Shown here one piece after another: positions 52,489-63,429 of a DNA stretch of 64,000 nucleotides. The stretch covers positions 17,796,001-17,860,000 of the forward strand of contig CM060734.1 of the NCBI GenBank assembly GCA_030704615.1, in the 5' to 3' direction. How positions within the stretch are numbered: position 1 is the stretch's first letter; every line of letters starts with the position of its first letter. The notes under the pieces are model-generated. The model was not told the origin of the DNA. It saw only the letters and a program-made list of their open reading frames with translations, and did no database searches. The position numbers and the translations under genes are program-made. The DNA is from Takakia lepidozioides. Lineage: Eukaryota > Streptophyta > Takakiopsida > Takakiales > Takakiaceae.

Positions 52489-55029
52489 CTGTTCAGGTAA
52501 TCTGCTGCCAATGCATCCCCCTATTTGCAGTTTTGAGGATTTAGCTAAGCAGCGGTGGGTATTGCAGCGCCGAAATATACCTCTGCAAGATGTGAATGCT
52601 GGGTAATTGGGGCACAGTCCACTGCGTATTTCGGTGCCGAAATACCTTCTGCATTCAGAACTTCCTCTTGCATGATGCATTAGTAGCATGATTTTTGTTG
52701 AACTAGCTCGTGATTGCAAGTACATAAATTTTGCTCTCATTCCGTCAGGAGCCATTCAAAGGGTTCCACCATTCTTCCTGGCATGGAAGACACCTGGAGG
52801 TCGTGGTACCATGTACACAGAAGTAATGACGAAGGAGTGGCATGCCGAGCATTTGGTAGACTGTCCCTGGTATGTGGATCTCCCAAGTGGGACCGTTGAC
52901 CTCTCGGAGGTTAACTTGAAGAAGGAAGCGAATGCCTGGGCTATGAAGGTGCATTTGGATCCCCAACCAGAGGACGAGGAAAAACTGAAAGCATAGGAGG
53001 CAGCAAAGCATAAAGCACTGAGAAAGTCAGCCAAGGCGGCAACGTTGGCGAAGGAGCAGATGGAGGAGCAGGCAGCTGAGCAGCCCAAGGACAGGAAGAA
53101 AAGAACGTGCAAACAAGGGCAAGAGACAAAGAGCCCCACACCCAAGAAGAAGAAGCAACAACATAGTCAGCCAGATGACGAGGATTCCGACGACGATTTC
53201 CAGCAGGATAACACCCAGGGGGCCACACCTCGTCCGAAAATTCACAAGGGTCAGCGCTCCGGGGGTTTGGCTGCAAAGAGATCACTATACGAGGATGCAC
53301 CTGGCAAACCCTACCATGCGGTGCACATTGCGGGCAGGGAAGTCCTCAAAACACCCACAATTCTGGAGTGTGTTAATGAAAATTTCCTTACTGCTCTGAC
53401 CAGAAGTCTGGAGAAAATGAGATTGAGGAAGGCGATCGAGGCCCACCAAGGGAAGGGGAAGAGGAAGGCCACTAGCAATGATATGGAGGACACTCCCGCC
53501 TACACAAAGATGATGGAGTATTTTGTGGCAATGAGCCACGGCAAAAAGAGCATAGTCGAGGGCAAGGCGGTGAAAGCCTCCATCGACATGATCCTTGTGG
53601 ATATCTCGGATGGGCAGGAGATACTGGGCTGGGCTCACTACCCTGGTGGAACAAGTACGACAAAAGATACTGGAGCCACACATTCGGGTTCGCAGCCAAC
53701 ATGTTGGATGACGACGACTGTGTTGTTGTGCTAGCAGCCGATGGAGAAGTCACTGAGAATGATATCAAAGTATGGACGGGGAGAAGTGCAGCACCCATCC
53801 TGAAAAAGATCTGGACTTGCATCAACACGCAGGGTCTTGTCAACGATGGTTAGAAGGTATGTTGCGGTTCTCCTCTGTTCTGCCAATTTCTGCGCCGAAA
53901 TTGCCCATGTATGTGTAGGCCACCTATGACGTTCTCCTTTCCTTCTTTGCAAACTCTTATCTTTCAGGCATTCTACTTCGTGAAGGAACATTCGAAATTC
54001 AGATTACGTCAAGCAGACAGACTTGTTGATTCCACAGTTGATCCACTGGAATATAACGTCCTGTTCAACCATGTGGGAGAGAAGGACATGCTTTGTGATT
54101 TGTCGGGCAAGCCTTGGAGGTATGGCAGGACTAGGAGTCCTGCATTCATCCAGATGCTCATGGAAACATGTACGGATGTTGAAGGTAGGGTCCTCGACGT
54201 CATTGCTAATACAGGTGAGAGCGTTCAGTGATTGCGGCACCGAAATTGACACCGTTTCCGATTGTCTTTGTTTGTTTGCGCGAGGAAGCGAGTCATTCTT
54301 GACTTTGGCTTTGGTTGTGTCATGTGAATTCGCAGGTGTCTGCATGTGGGTGGGAAGGATGTCCAACCGATTTGTGTTCTCATTTGAGGGGGATACGGCC
54401 TTGTACGATTTCAATTTGGCGGGCCTATAGCGTCTGCCTCCGACTGAGGATCCCAACAACGCAGAAGAGGACATGGAAGGGGAGGAGGAAGAGGAGGAGG
54501 AGGAAGTCCAGGAAATTTGTCCGATGCAGGGGCGCCCGAAGCCGCTTCTTGCAATGCCTGTCTTCGAGTGAGTTGCACCATAGTAAGTGTATTGGTTTCG
54601 GTTGTAGGGACCATGTTACCTGTCGATGATTCCCTGTTTGAATGTTCTAATGTGCTTTATTCTGTGTTTGTACGTACACTCAGCCTTGCAGAGTCGTCCG
54701 ACGAGGAAATGCTGGGAGACTTGCCCGAATCGGACCCTGTTGCAGAGGAGGAGACAGAATCGCATCGACCATTCTTTGCCAGAAAATCGTTTCTTGCGAG
54801 TCCCAAGAAGCCCTTTTTTCTACCAGCCTATGCAGACACGGTTGCCAGAGAAGCCATCAGGAGGGAGGATAGGCCTACTCGGTTTGAGCAATTGATATTC
54901 GGGAAGGAGCAGAGAATTATAATGAGGCGTGAGGCCAAACATGGAATTGTGAAAGGCAGAGTAGGCAAGTTCGTCATAGAATCCGCGTCTGAGAGCGAGG
55001 GGGATGATGAGGACAGTTCCAGCTGGTGA
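52489..55029 (+). pseudogene. Element Q gene B, 3' part after the R insertion
   Basis: After the target duplication the intron donor GTAATC resumes at 52497. Exons: 52721-53856 ('AIQRVPPFFLAWKTPGG', 'HAEHLVDCPWYVDLPSG', a basic linker, 'DMILVDISDGQEIL' at the motif IV site), 53968-54214 ('RSPAFIQMLMETC', 'VLDVIANTG'), 54336-54567 ('VCMWVGRMSNRFVFSFEGD') and 54684-55029 ('FFLPAYADTVAREAI', acidic tail). Breaks: TAG at 52994, 53851 and 54428, and a frameshift near 53640. AATAAA at about 55296 is a plausible poly(A) signal. Glycines of motif I are partly lost (ANTG for the usual GxG), so even when intact, methyl transfer is uncertain. Confidence 0.85.
52560..54255. repeat. Family-2 palindromes in introns of Q gene B
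   Basis: Sites at about 52565 and 52628 (intron 52497-52720), 53886 (intron 53857-53967) and 54234 (intron 54215-54335), of the form TTTCGGYRCCGAAA with one to three mismatches. None is in an exon. The same rule holds for family 1 in P and family 3 in R. Confidence 0.85.
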
Positions 55030-55329
55030 GGATGGTATTTTTGAGGGGAGGGATTCTCAGAGTAACAGCGGTAGCGGCAGTGCAGGTTCGGAGGCAGGTG
55101 GAAGGCAGCCATCTTTTAATGAGGCCGGGGATGCATCGGACAGTGATCACGGATCCTCGCCATAGCAAAGTCTCATTTGGATCCTTTTGTTGTACAGTTC
55201 TGAAACACTTAATGAAAATATTGACGATTTTTGAAATCATTGTGTTCAGACTGCATGTCCAATTCCCAACATTTTTTCCGCAAACCACAATGTAATAATA
55301 AAAGCAGAAGAGACGCAAAGTAAAGTAAA

Positions 55330-55858
55330 GAACCCTATAAGTAATTTATGCACACCAGCGAACCGCGAACTAGAAGCCATGAAAACACTGCCGTTTCTAA
55401 CATTCCTATTGGGAATTTCGGCGCCGAAATAGCCCATTGTGCACCTTCATAATATGGGCCTTATAAAATTCCACGTAGGAATTACTGCACCAATATATCA
55501 CGACGGAAGCCTTCAGCACAAGGCACTTCAGCACATTCCACTTGGGATTTCGGCGCCGAAATAGCCCAGTGGAAGTCTTCAAAACACCACTTTAGCACAC
55601 TGCTCTTGGGAATTTCAGCGCCGAAATACCAAGGTCGGTGGTTTTAGGACGCCGGTGGTTTTAGCACAATTTCTTCCCGTAATGTCGTGGCACCTTCTCT
55701 GTCAAGCCCGTTCTAGCACCAGTCATTTTTTATCGCCTGTGTGGATAGCTGTTGCCGGCCAATGGGGGCACGTATTGCCGTTGCCCCAGAGAAGATCACG
55801 TGAGAGGGTGTTCCGCGTTGTGTTTTCAATGTTTGCATCTCCGTGTTGAAACACAACA
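55330..55858. repeat. Right family-2 palindromes of element Q
   Basis: TTTCGGCGCCGAAATAGCC at about 55416 and 55550, and TTTCAGCGCCGAAATA at about 55613. The spacing phrase 'CTTCARAACACCACTTTAGCACA' is partly repeated. There is one more site at about 56868 near the right end. No gene is seen in this stretch. Confidence 0.85.
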
Positions 55859-56530
55859 GTGATTACTTGTCCCTCTCCATTCCTGGTGGGCGCACAGTTC
55901 CTCAATCCGCCCTGTGTAAATGCATTTTGCATTCGACGGAGCGGGATTCGAGGATCGCGATTGCGTGAGCCGGTGATGGGAGACATTATGGTGGAGTTGG
56001 ACTTCAGTGAAGGTACACGCATGGTGACGAGTTTCCGAGCACTTCTGTGGGATTCTCTTTGGGTGAGGCCTGCCAGTGGACAACAGTAGATACTTGTTGT
56101 GCGAGATAGACCTGGAAGACGGAGTGTTCGTCTCTTCATCATGAGATGTTGCTGCGGCGAGTTCTAGAGGTCTTACTACCATAACTATACTGCACCTCCA
56201 CAGTATTTGCTCCCGGATAGGGCTCTTGAGTTCCTCACTCACTCTTCTGGGCCAGGGAATATATTGTTGACACTAAGGGAGAATCGGAATAGGTTTGTCC
56301 TGGATGTTTGCGAATTTCACGACGCTGTGGAGGAGGTCCCAATAGGAGGCCTCCAATATCTGCATGTTTTCATGAACGTGACCTCTATAGATATCTTGTA
56401 TCTTTATGTTCGCCATCTTAATCCAGAAAACGGCAATGCGCAGTGGACGACTACCACACCACTCCTAATTCTGGACCTGTGGTTCGACGACTCGGTGGTT
56501 CGTGTTGTGGATGTCAACGTAGCAGCATAG
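55859..56530 (+). pseudogene. Possible gene C remnant of element Q
   Basis: Two frames: 55859-56089 with 'EPVMGDIMVELDFSEG' (compare 'PLYGDIRIGVDDE' of C2) and, in another frame just after, 'CQWTTVD' (compare 'CQWTWVD'); and 56207-56530, an intact 107-residue frame ending 'PLLILDLWFDDSVVRVVDV' that recalls 'PLYGDIRIGVDDENVKLSI'. AATAAA follows at 56654. Position (after gene B, before the right terminus) agrees with gene C in element P. Similarity is weak and may be chance. Confidence 0.3.
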
Positions 56531-57046
56531 GGCGGTAAGGATCATTGTGCAGGGTGATTGGAGGGCATAGGCTCCGGGATATGGTAGTTCCACAAGTTTC
56601 TTATGCCGCAGTGGTATTTCTGATGATGGAAGCTCGGAGTTGTCGTTGTACAAAATAAAAACTTGTGGTTTCCTGATGTTTTTATTTCGAGCGTGTATGG
56701 CAATTTTCTGTCATGTCAATGTGGGCTTGATGTTGAGTTGAATGGGTTTTGCAAGTTGAACTGTCGTCTGACCCTAAATATATTACCTTGTCAGCACAAT
56801 GGCTTGTGAGGGTTACAATTTTGTCTCTTTCCTGTCTTGCACAATGTTTTACAGTGGGACGTGGAATAACGGCGCCGAAATACCTCATTCCGCATCCTGG
56901 ACTAGGAGAAACAGACCCTATTATCGAGGTATGAGGACATAACACCGTCAATAAAGGCATGAAAATTCCAATTCCGCGGATGCCCGCTCATGAGCTCATA
57001 GGCTCATAGGCTCATGGGCTCATGGGCTCATGAAATAGTAAACCTC
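56531..57046. mobile_element. Right terminus of element Q
   Basis: GCTCATG/GCTCATA words in tandem (56985-57033) end in GCTCATGAAATAG and TAAACCTC at 57046. The reverse complement of this tip matches the left tip of element P over 20 bp. The left end of Q is not in the window, or has been lost near 8.2 kb, so no target duplication can be checked. Confidence 0.65.
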
Positions 57047-57239
57047 CATTCCTCTAGGTAGGACAATAACGACATAGCCTCGCTGCAATGGAGTAGTGTA
57101 GTCTGTATCTTTGTACCATTATTTGGGCCCTGCTCTTAGGCAACTAGAATGTAAAAAAGAGAATAAGAAGAAACATACAAACAAGTCTAAGAAATTTCTC
57201 CATACTTACAAGTGAAGGTAGCCAAAAAAGAGATACTGA

Positions 57240-58957
57240 TAAGATTTGTTCTATATTCCTTTCTTTTCATCATCATCATGCTCACTGTTCTCTACCTCCT
57301 CATCCTCCTCATCTTTTGTTGCTTCATCCTCATCTGCATCGTCGTCATCTGTTTCTTCCTGGACTCTCCCTCACCTTCCTCCTCATCCTCACCGTCTTCT
57401 GTTTCTTCCTCCTCTCCCTCATCTCCTCCATCATCATTTGTCCCTTCTTCATCCTCCGTGTTTGGATTGCCGTCATTGTGTAGTTTCTTGTCTACACAAC
57501 ATGTAAACAAATTACACGTCTTGGAGTCCAATTTGCATGTTGAATAGAAACATTGCATGAAATATTGGACAAGTGACACTTACACTTTTTGCTTTTCTTG
57601 TAGCGCTCGGTCGCTAAAGCACACGCTTTGGCACAAAGATGATCCACGAATCTCCACTTCTCCATCTCTGCATTGACGTACGTCTTGACAAACTTTGCCT
57701 TTGTCAATGTCAACGCCTGCGATCTACAATATATTTAGTCACAAGGTTTAGTTTGAAATCGCAGCTGATTGGTGAACACATGTACAATACAAATAAGAAA
57801 TATGTAGAGATAGAGTAATGCCTGAGTTTGCAGCTTTCTTCCTCATAGTAGGTTAGCAAGCTGCTTGCCACCTCTTTTCGCAACTTGCAGCGAGACACCT
57901 TCCAGTAATCCTTGTCATCCCTATAGATTCTCTTCAACCGTGCCAAGTCTTGTTTGTAACCCCTAGTCGGTTTGTACTGAGCAAGTTTTTTCCGCACCCA
58001 CTTATCACTCGCATTCGCACCCACGACATCATCCAAGGTCTTAGTTGATAAATCGCCCCTTCCCCATTTGCGAATCCCGAAGTGGTCGTACACATTTTCA
58101 TTGAACAATGTTGCCAACAATGGTGGTCGCTTTTTCTTGCTCTCCATGGCCATAGAACCACCCTGTGCCATTTCCCACATTCGCTCCGCTTTCAATTTGA
58201 ACCTGTTATGCGTCTTGTCGTCGTACACCCTCTTTCTCTTATCTGCATCCCCATAGATCTTCATGTTCATTCTATGGTAATTCTGCTTTCTCTTCTTCCC
58301 ATCCGTAGGGCGACCAAACTTACCTGGAAGGAGACAAGGACCTCCACACTTCACCACAAGGTGGTTTTGGAAGTTGTGTTTGTCCTTCCAAACCATGGAA
58401 GGTCCTTCGCCGCATATCAAACAAAACCAATGTCCATTCTCCCGTTTGTAGTGCACCCCCTCTTGTGCAAACGATCCACCTAAATAACATAGATAGTGGA
58501 TGTGTGAAATTAGGCATACTAGGGTGTTAGAAATGGAGATTTCACCTACATGATGATACCTTTGTAGAGATATTTGTCTCTAGGCATATATTATACTTCT
58601 GTGTTAGCACTACACCTATCTTACACATAATGCTGATACTTATGTACAGAAAAAGACACATTTTAATACCTCTGTGGAAGTAAAGACGTTGCATACAATC
58701 CAAGCAATAAAAGAAAAAAAAATGTACTTGAAACTGGAGTCTCCTAGGAGTCCCAAGAGTTGTAAGTAAGCATGAACTTACTTCCTTGCCCTCCTGGCAC
58801 TCCTCGCCCTCCTCCTGTTAGTGCCAGCTCTGTCGAGGTAACAGGAGTTGTTACGACGTCACTGTTTGCTACAACAGACACAACCAAAGATAAAGGCCGG
58901 GATTCATGACGTCCTGACTTCAATTTGATACGCTTCCCTGTTTTGTTGGATCTTCCC
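57240..58957 (-). CDS. Unrecognised zinc-finger protein gene with acidic C-terminus
   Basis: Multi-exon gene on the minus strand. Exon 1 (from ATG 58957) reads 'MGRSNKTGKRIKLKSGRHES' and a T/S-rich stretch. Exon 2 (58487 to about 57826; acceptor TTTAG) encodes a C2H2-like finger 'CLICGEGPSMVWKDKHNFQNH' and a basic region ('KFGRPTDGKKRKQNYHRMN'). Then come 'LATLFNENVYDHFGIRKWGRG' and 'KDYWKVSRCKLRKEVASSLL'. Exon 3 (about 57716-57592) adds 'ALTLTKAKFVKTYVNAEMEK'. The last exon is strongly acidic (E/D runs, about 57495-57240). The donor of exon 2 may be GC instead of GT. The finger and basic block suggest a nuclear DNA- or RNA-binding protein. I do not know the family; it could be host or transposon-derived. 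Confidence 0.5.
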
Positions 58958-60195
58958 ATGTTAAGATACCTTCTTGTCTCTTGAAAAAAACAATGTTGTT
59001 TGAAAAGCTCGGTGCTCCGAGCTCGTAGCACTGGACCCCTATTCCTGTCTCCACAAAAAGACAATGTTGTTATAGGGCAGATAACACACCCTGAAGTTGT
59101 CTACTGCTGCCTGCAAGCTCTTGAGATGTGGCTCTCCCTTTTGCAGATTGGCCAGCAACCTAAGCTTGCAGAAACAATAAACACTCAACATGAACACTGA
59201 CCATCAACCTAAACTTAATTCCAAACATTACAGACCAGCCATGACACAAACACTAACCCCTTCACTCCAATTGTTCTTCATGTGTTTTGCTCACAGACTA
59301 GTTTACCAGTTAGGGCCTTCTTGCTCACATCTTCAAAGAATACCAACACTGCAAACACATGTTGTTGGCTATCAAAGTGGTTCAAGTTACACCCTTCCAA
59401 TGCAAATGACACCAGAAACAGATCAACTGAATGAAATGACACTGATAGGTTGGGTCCGAGTACAAGTGCTCAAAAGTTAAGAATGGTTGCTCGATTCAAG
59501 CAACTTTGTTTCTGTAAGCTGTATAACTAGCATGAATGAGGTTCACATGTAGATCCAGACACATTTAACATGAGAAAAATGAAGCCAACCAGCTCCCTAA
59601 ACTCCTTTCCTAACATTGTTACCCATGTTGAGCACCACATCTGAAACAAGCCTATCTCAGATTGATTCAGATATGTACCTTGTCACAAGTGGTGCATGTA
59701 GCTTCCCTGTACCCTAAACCCTAACTATTGCTACAATTTGCTCAAAGGGTTGTCAAGTAACTTGCACACCTACTCTCACCCAGGCAAACCCCTTTTCACT
59801 AGAATGGGAACGGTTCCCTTCTTCCTAAAGCAACAAAGCTACTTCTCAGATTACAAAAGTATTTAATATTTATAGTGTGTTTGCCTTATCAGAAGTGATG
59901 CATGCTGCAGTCTCTACAAGTGTCAGAATATAAAATCCTTGAGCTACACATGCCCTGTAGGCTTGGCTCACAAGTCCCCAGTGGAAGTCCCAGGAGCATG
60001 TGCCCAAATAGTTTAAGTCACAGTGGACAGGGTCATATTTCCTATCGTAACTGCCCACATGAGTCCTTGCACACTGGCAAAGCTCCCACCAGCTGCCATG
60101 TGCTCAGCCTTCAGTATGCAACAGTTCATGGCCAAAGGTGTTTGAGTAGGGCAGTATAATTGCTAGGGCCTTACCACACAACTGGCAAGGGGGAC
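58958..60195. other. No gene recognised
   Basis: No coding similarity, palindrome family or terminal repeat was seen. A single TACCCTAAACCCTAAC (about 59710) recalls plant telomere sequence but is only about two units long. Confidence 0.5.
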
Positions 60196-60199
60196 CTGA

Positions 60200-61740
60200 A
60201 AGTTAGAAATTAGTGGACTCCAACCATATTGTCAAACACTCCCTTTTGCATCCTGGATACCCCCACATTTGGCATACATGTCCACAAGGACATTTTCAAG
60301 AATGATACTTGGTAGAATCCCAGCTATCCTGATGTCAGCATAGACCTCTTTGTCCTTTTCTAGGGCTGCTACGCATTGCGAAGGCAAACAAATGTTACCT
60401 AGTTGGGCTTTATCCCTTTCAACATCATTTGCTCATAGATTTCCAAAGCCTCCATCCCACAACCATGTTGGGCATATCCTGCAATCAGTGCACTCCATGA
60501 CACCACATCTTGTTTAGCCATATTGTCAAACACTCCCTTTGCATCTTGGATACTCCCACATCTGGCATACATGTCCACTCGGGGATTTTCCAGAATGATA
60601 TTTGGTACAATCCCAGCTTTCCTGATGTCAGCACATGGACTTTTTTGCCCTTTTCCAGGGCTGCTAGGCTTGCACACGCATTGCAAAGGCAAACAAATGT
60701 TACCTGGTTGGGTTGTACCCCTTTCAACATCATTTGCTCATAGGTCTCCAAAGCCTTCATCCCACAACCATGCGACATATCCTGCAATCATTGCACTCCA
60801 TGATACCACATCTTGTTTAGCCATCTTCTCAAACACTGTCTTTGCATCCTTGGCATACATGTCCACAAGGGCATTGTCCAGAATGGTATTTGGTGCAATC
60901 TTAGCTTTCATGATGTCAGCATGGACCGTTTTGCCCTGTTCCAGGGCTATCAGGTAGCACACGCCTTGAGAACACCAATGAATGTGACCTGGTTGGGCTT
61001 CATCCCTCCCTGTATCATTTGCCCATACATCTCAAAGGCCTTCCTACCACAACCATGCTTGATATAGCCTAACATCATTATAGTCCACGAAAACATATTC
61101 TGTTTAGGCGTTTTGTCAAACACGCGCTATGCATCCACTACTAACGCACTTCATGTACATGTTGACAAGAGTGTTGTGTAGAAACACGTTTGGTTAGTTA
61201 CGACCAAAAGACCTGGTAAAGAATCGCACGCGCCGATCCACAAAGAGTTCTAGAGGAGTACAAATTTTGCAACAAACATTCACTGGATGTGGGAAAACTG
61301 ACCTGCAGCAAGCTTCAAGAAGAACAAGTGTTTGAGCTGGAATCAACTGCTTACAATTCTCACACCGTTCAAATCCAGCGTCTGGCTACGTGGAGTTGGA
61401 ACTAGTACCTGCTAATGACCCTCCATCACCCATATTTGAGCTAAGTCTTTGTCCAAAGCATATTAATAACCCATAGCTCTTCTTCCCAGTGAGTCAGGTC
61501 CATTAGTGCCGGGGGTAGGGTACATGCCACTCCAAAACACCACATCTCATTCAGCCACATTGTCAAACACTCCCGTTTGTTGCATTGTTGCACCACATTT
61601 GGCATACATTTCGAACAAGGCAATGTTCAGAATGACATCTGTGCAATTTCAGCTTTGACGATGTCACCTGGACCTCTTTAGCCTTTTTAAAAGCTGTTAG
61701 GTTTGCAAATGCATTGCAAAATACCTTGCGGTAGAAGACC
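60200..61740 (-). pseudogene. PLS-class PPR pseudogene
   Basis: On the minus strand, broken frames give successive PPR triplets. The clearest are 'DMYARCGSIQDAKGVFDNMA', 'KQDVVSWSALIAGYAQHGCG', 'MEALEIYEQMMLKGIKPNQV' and 'CNACASLAALEKGKKVHV', repeated about three times at 60.21-60.5, 60.5-60.79 and 60.79-61.08 kb (roughly 290-300 bp per PLS triplet). Another degenerate triplet lies at 61.5-61.72 kb. Stops and frame changes interrupt each unit. Intact relatives bind organelle RNA one base per repeat and help editing. There is no E/DYW tail. Its wording matches the fragments inside the CACTA element at 4.5 and 6.4 kb. Confidence 0.8.
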
Positions 61741-62640
61741 TTAGTTCAAAACACAGGAGAAATGGAAACATACCCTTCGAGTTGGGATCATGCTGCTTGT
61801 AGCCCACCACCTTGCACACTTGTCGTTGCAATGTCTGAACTCAGTAAGCTTAAGCTTAAGTAAGCTTAAATAATTCTACTTCTCCTCATAGATATCAAGC
61901 AGGGAATAAACACCATGGCTCCATTCGTAGTACTCCCGTCGAATTATTTCCCCTTCTGTCCCATTCCTGGACGGGCAGCATGAATAGTTGTATTTTTAGC
62001 TTATACTCGTATGTGTATATGTATAAGATGAATATATACATATATATATGAGATATATATGATATATATGATATATATATGATATACATTATATACATTA
62101 TATACATTAAAATTTATAGATTACAATTGAATTGAATTGAGTAATGACAATTCAATTGAATTGCAAATTAGGGTTCTTTTCAAGCTGGTTTTTGCAGTTC
62201 AATTGAATTGCAAGGGCAATTCAATTGAATTGCGCACTTTTACGGGGGTGATCAAGTGAATTGCGATGCATTTCACATCAAGGCCTATTTCGAATTCCCT
62301 AAACGAGCTGCATACAATATAACTACCCAACACAACCTCACGCATACGCGAACCTATTCATCCAAGGCATTTTATTCATGACAAATGTGGATGGAATATT
62401 CTCATTACACGTTTCTCAATTTCATTCGAAGCGTAATCGAAAGTATCGGTGCTAAGCATCAAAACCAATTGCGTAAGGCAGGGCCAACAAACAAACCACA
62501 AGGGGCCATAAAGCAGACGAACCCAGACACACAGACGGAGATAGACCCATCCATAGTGGGTGAAAACAATATTCCTTATTCCTTGCATTTGTTATTGTTG
62601 TTGGTGTAGTAAAATAGGGAAACAACCGGCGCTACGGCTC
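61741..62640. repeat. Intergenic DNA with AT microsatellite and CAATTCAATTGAATTG palindromes
   Basis: TATATATGATATATATG repeats lie at about 62030-62110. The 16-bp palindrome CAATTCAATTGAATTG or a close form has centres at about 62155, 62203 and 62226, with further CAATTGAATTGAATTG at about 62123. No gene is seen. Confidence 0.6.
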
Positions 62641-62970
62641 ACAAACTAGGACCCTTAATTATAGTGAGAGGAGACAACCGAGTTCTAGCCCATTGGTAAT
62701 GGGCACATACCACCTCGGAAGTGGTTGGGGGTTCAATCCACCGATTGGTGTCACTATGGTATCCAATGTCCACCTTCATGTTGGAAGGCAGTAGCCCTTC
62801 GGAGTCAAGAAACACCGTAATTTATGCCTCCGTTGGAAGGTGTCACAGATACATAGGGAGAGGAACTAGAGGAGGTAGCCAAGTGGGTGATCTGATAGGG
62901 GCCACCCCCAAAAAGTGGCTCTTAGTTACGCCGGCTTCGGCTCGAGTCCTCTCTCTCACTTAGGTGATCT
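62641..62970 (+). mobile_element. tRNA-derived SINE-like sequence, plus strand
   Basis: TAGCCCATTGG (about 62687) resembles an RNA polymerase III box A, and GGGTTCAATCC (about 62729) resembles box B, about 40 bp apart as in tRNA. A body without coding capacity follows. The cloverleaf is not intact, so a SINE head is more likely than a tRNA gene. The 3' border is unclear. Confidence 0.4.
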
Positions 62971-62971
62971 A

Positions 62972-63205
62972 GGTTCAAAGTGTTTACCTTCCAAAGGGAA
63001 GGGAGGCAGTAGTTGCAAGTAGTTCCTGGGGATGAAGAGACACCAAAATAAAACAACCTCTTTCAAATGAATGGCGCCATGAGGTGCCGAGCACGGACAT
63101 ACCCGGGGAGAAGATATTACGGCACCCAACAAAGGTAGCAGGATTTGAGCCCAGAGTCACCTGGGTGCAGTGAGCGCTCATCCAACTGACTCTCCACCGA
63201 CTGGG
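62972..63205 (-). mobile_element. tRNA-derived SINE-like sequence, minus strand
   Basis: On the minus strand 'GTCAGTTGGATGAGCGCTCA' (box A-like; typical tRNA D-arm wording) is followed 30-40 bp later by 'GGGCTCAAATCCTGC' (box B-like). The body continues to about 62972. A TTATTATTATT run at 63205-63220 borders the head. No target duplication was identified. Confidence 0.45.
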
Positions 63206-63429
63206 TTATTATTATTATTTTCATAACCTGAAAATATTTATTATTGGAGCTCAGTGGCTACATGTGACTGGAATGAAAAACAAACTTATTTATTACTCAT
63301 AAAATATGAGAGGGCGTTGTTTCGAATGGCGGACTTTTAGTACCGTACGGTCACGATGTAGATAAGTTGATGAAAAACAATTAGAAACATTAAAAAGGGA
63401 AAAAGAGAAAAGATAAACACCGGGTGAGC

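Noticed and set aside
9750-57046. One single element from 9750 to 57046
   Set aside because: The tips match over 20 bp, but flanking 9-mers share only CATT, while 9750/38700 has 8 of 9 matching flanks, and palindrome families separate at those borders.
57212-57547. Plus-strand frame rich in S and P
   Set aside because: It is the antisense of the acidic E/D tail of the minus-strand zinc-finger gene.
59705-59730. Interstitial telomere repeat
   Set aside because: Only about two units of CCCTAAA; expected by chance in plant DNA.
62680-62760. Functional tRNA gene
   Set aside because: Box A and box B are recognisable, but no cloverleaf with a paired acceptor stem can be drawn; a SINE head fits better.
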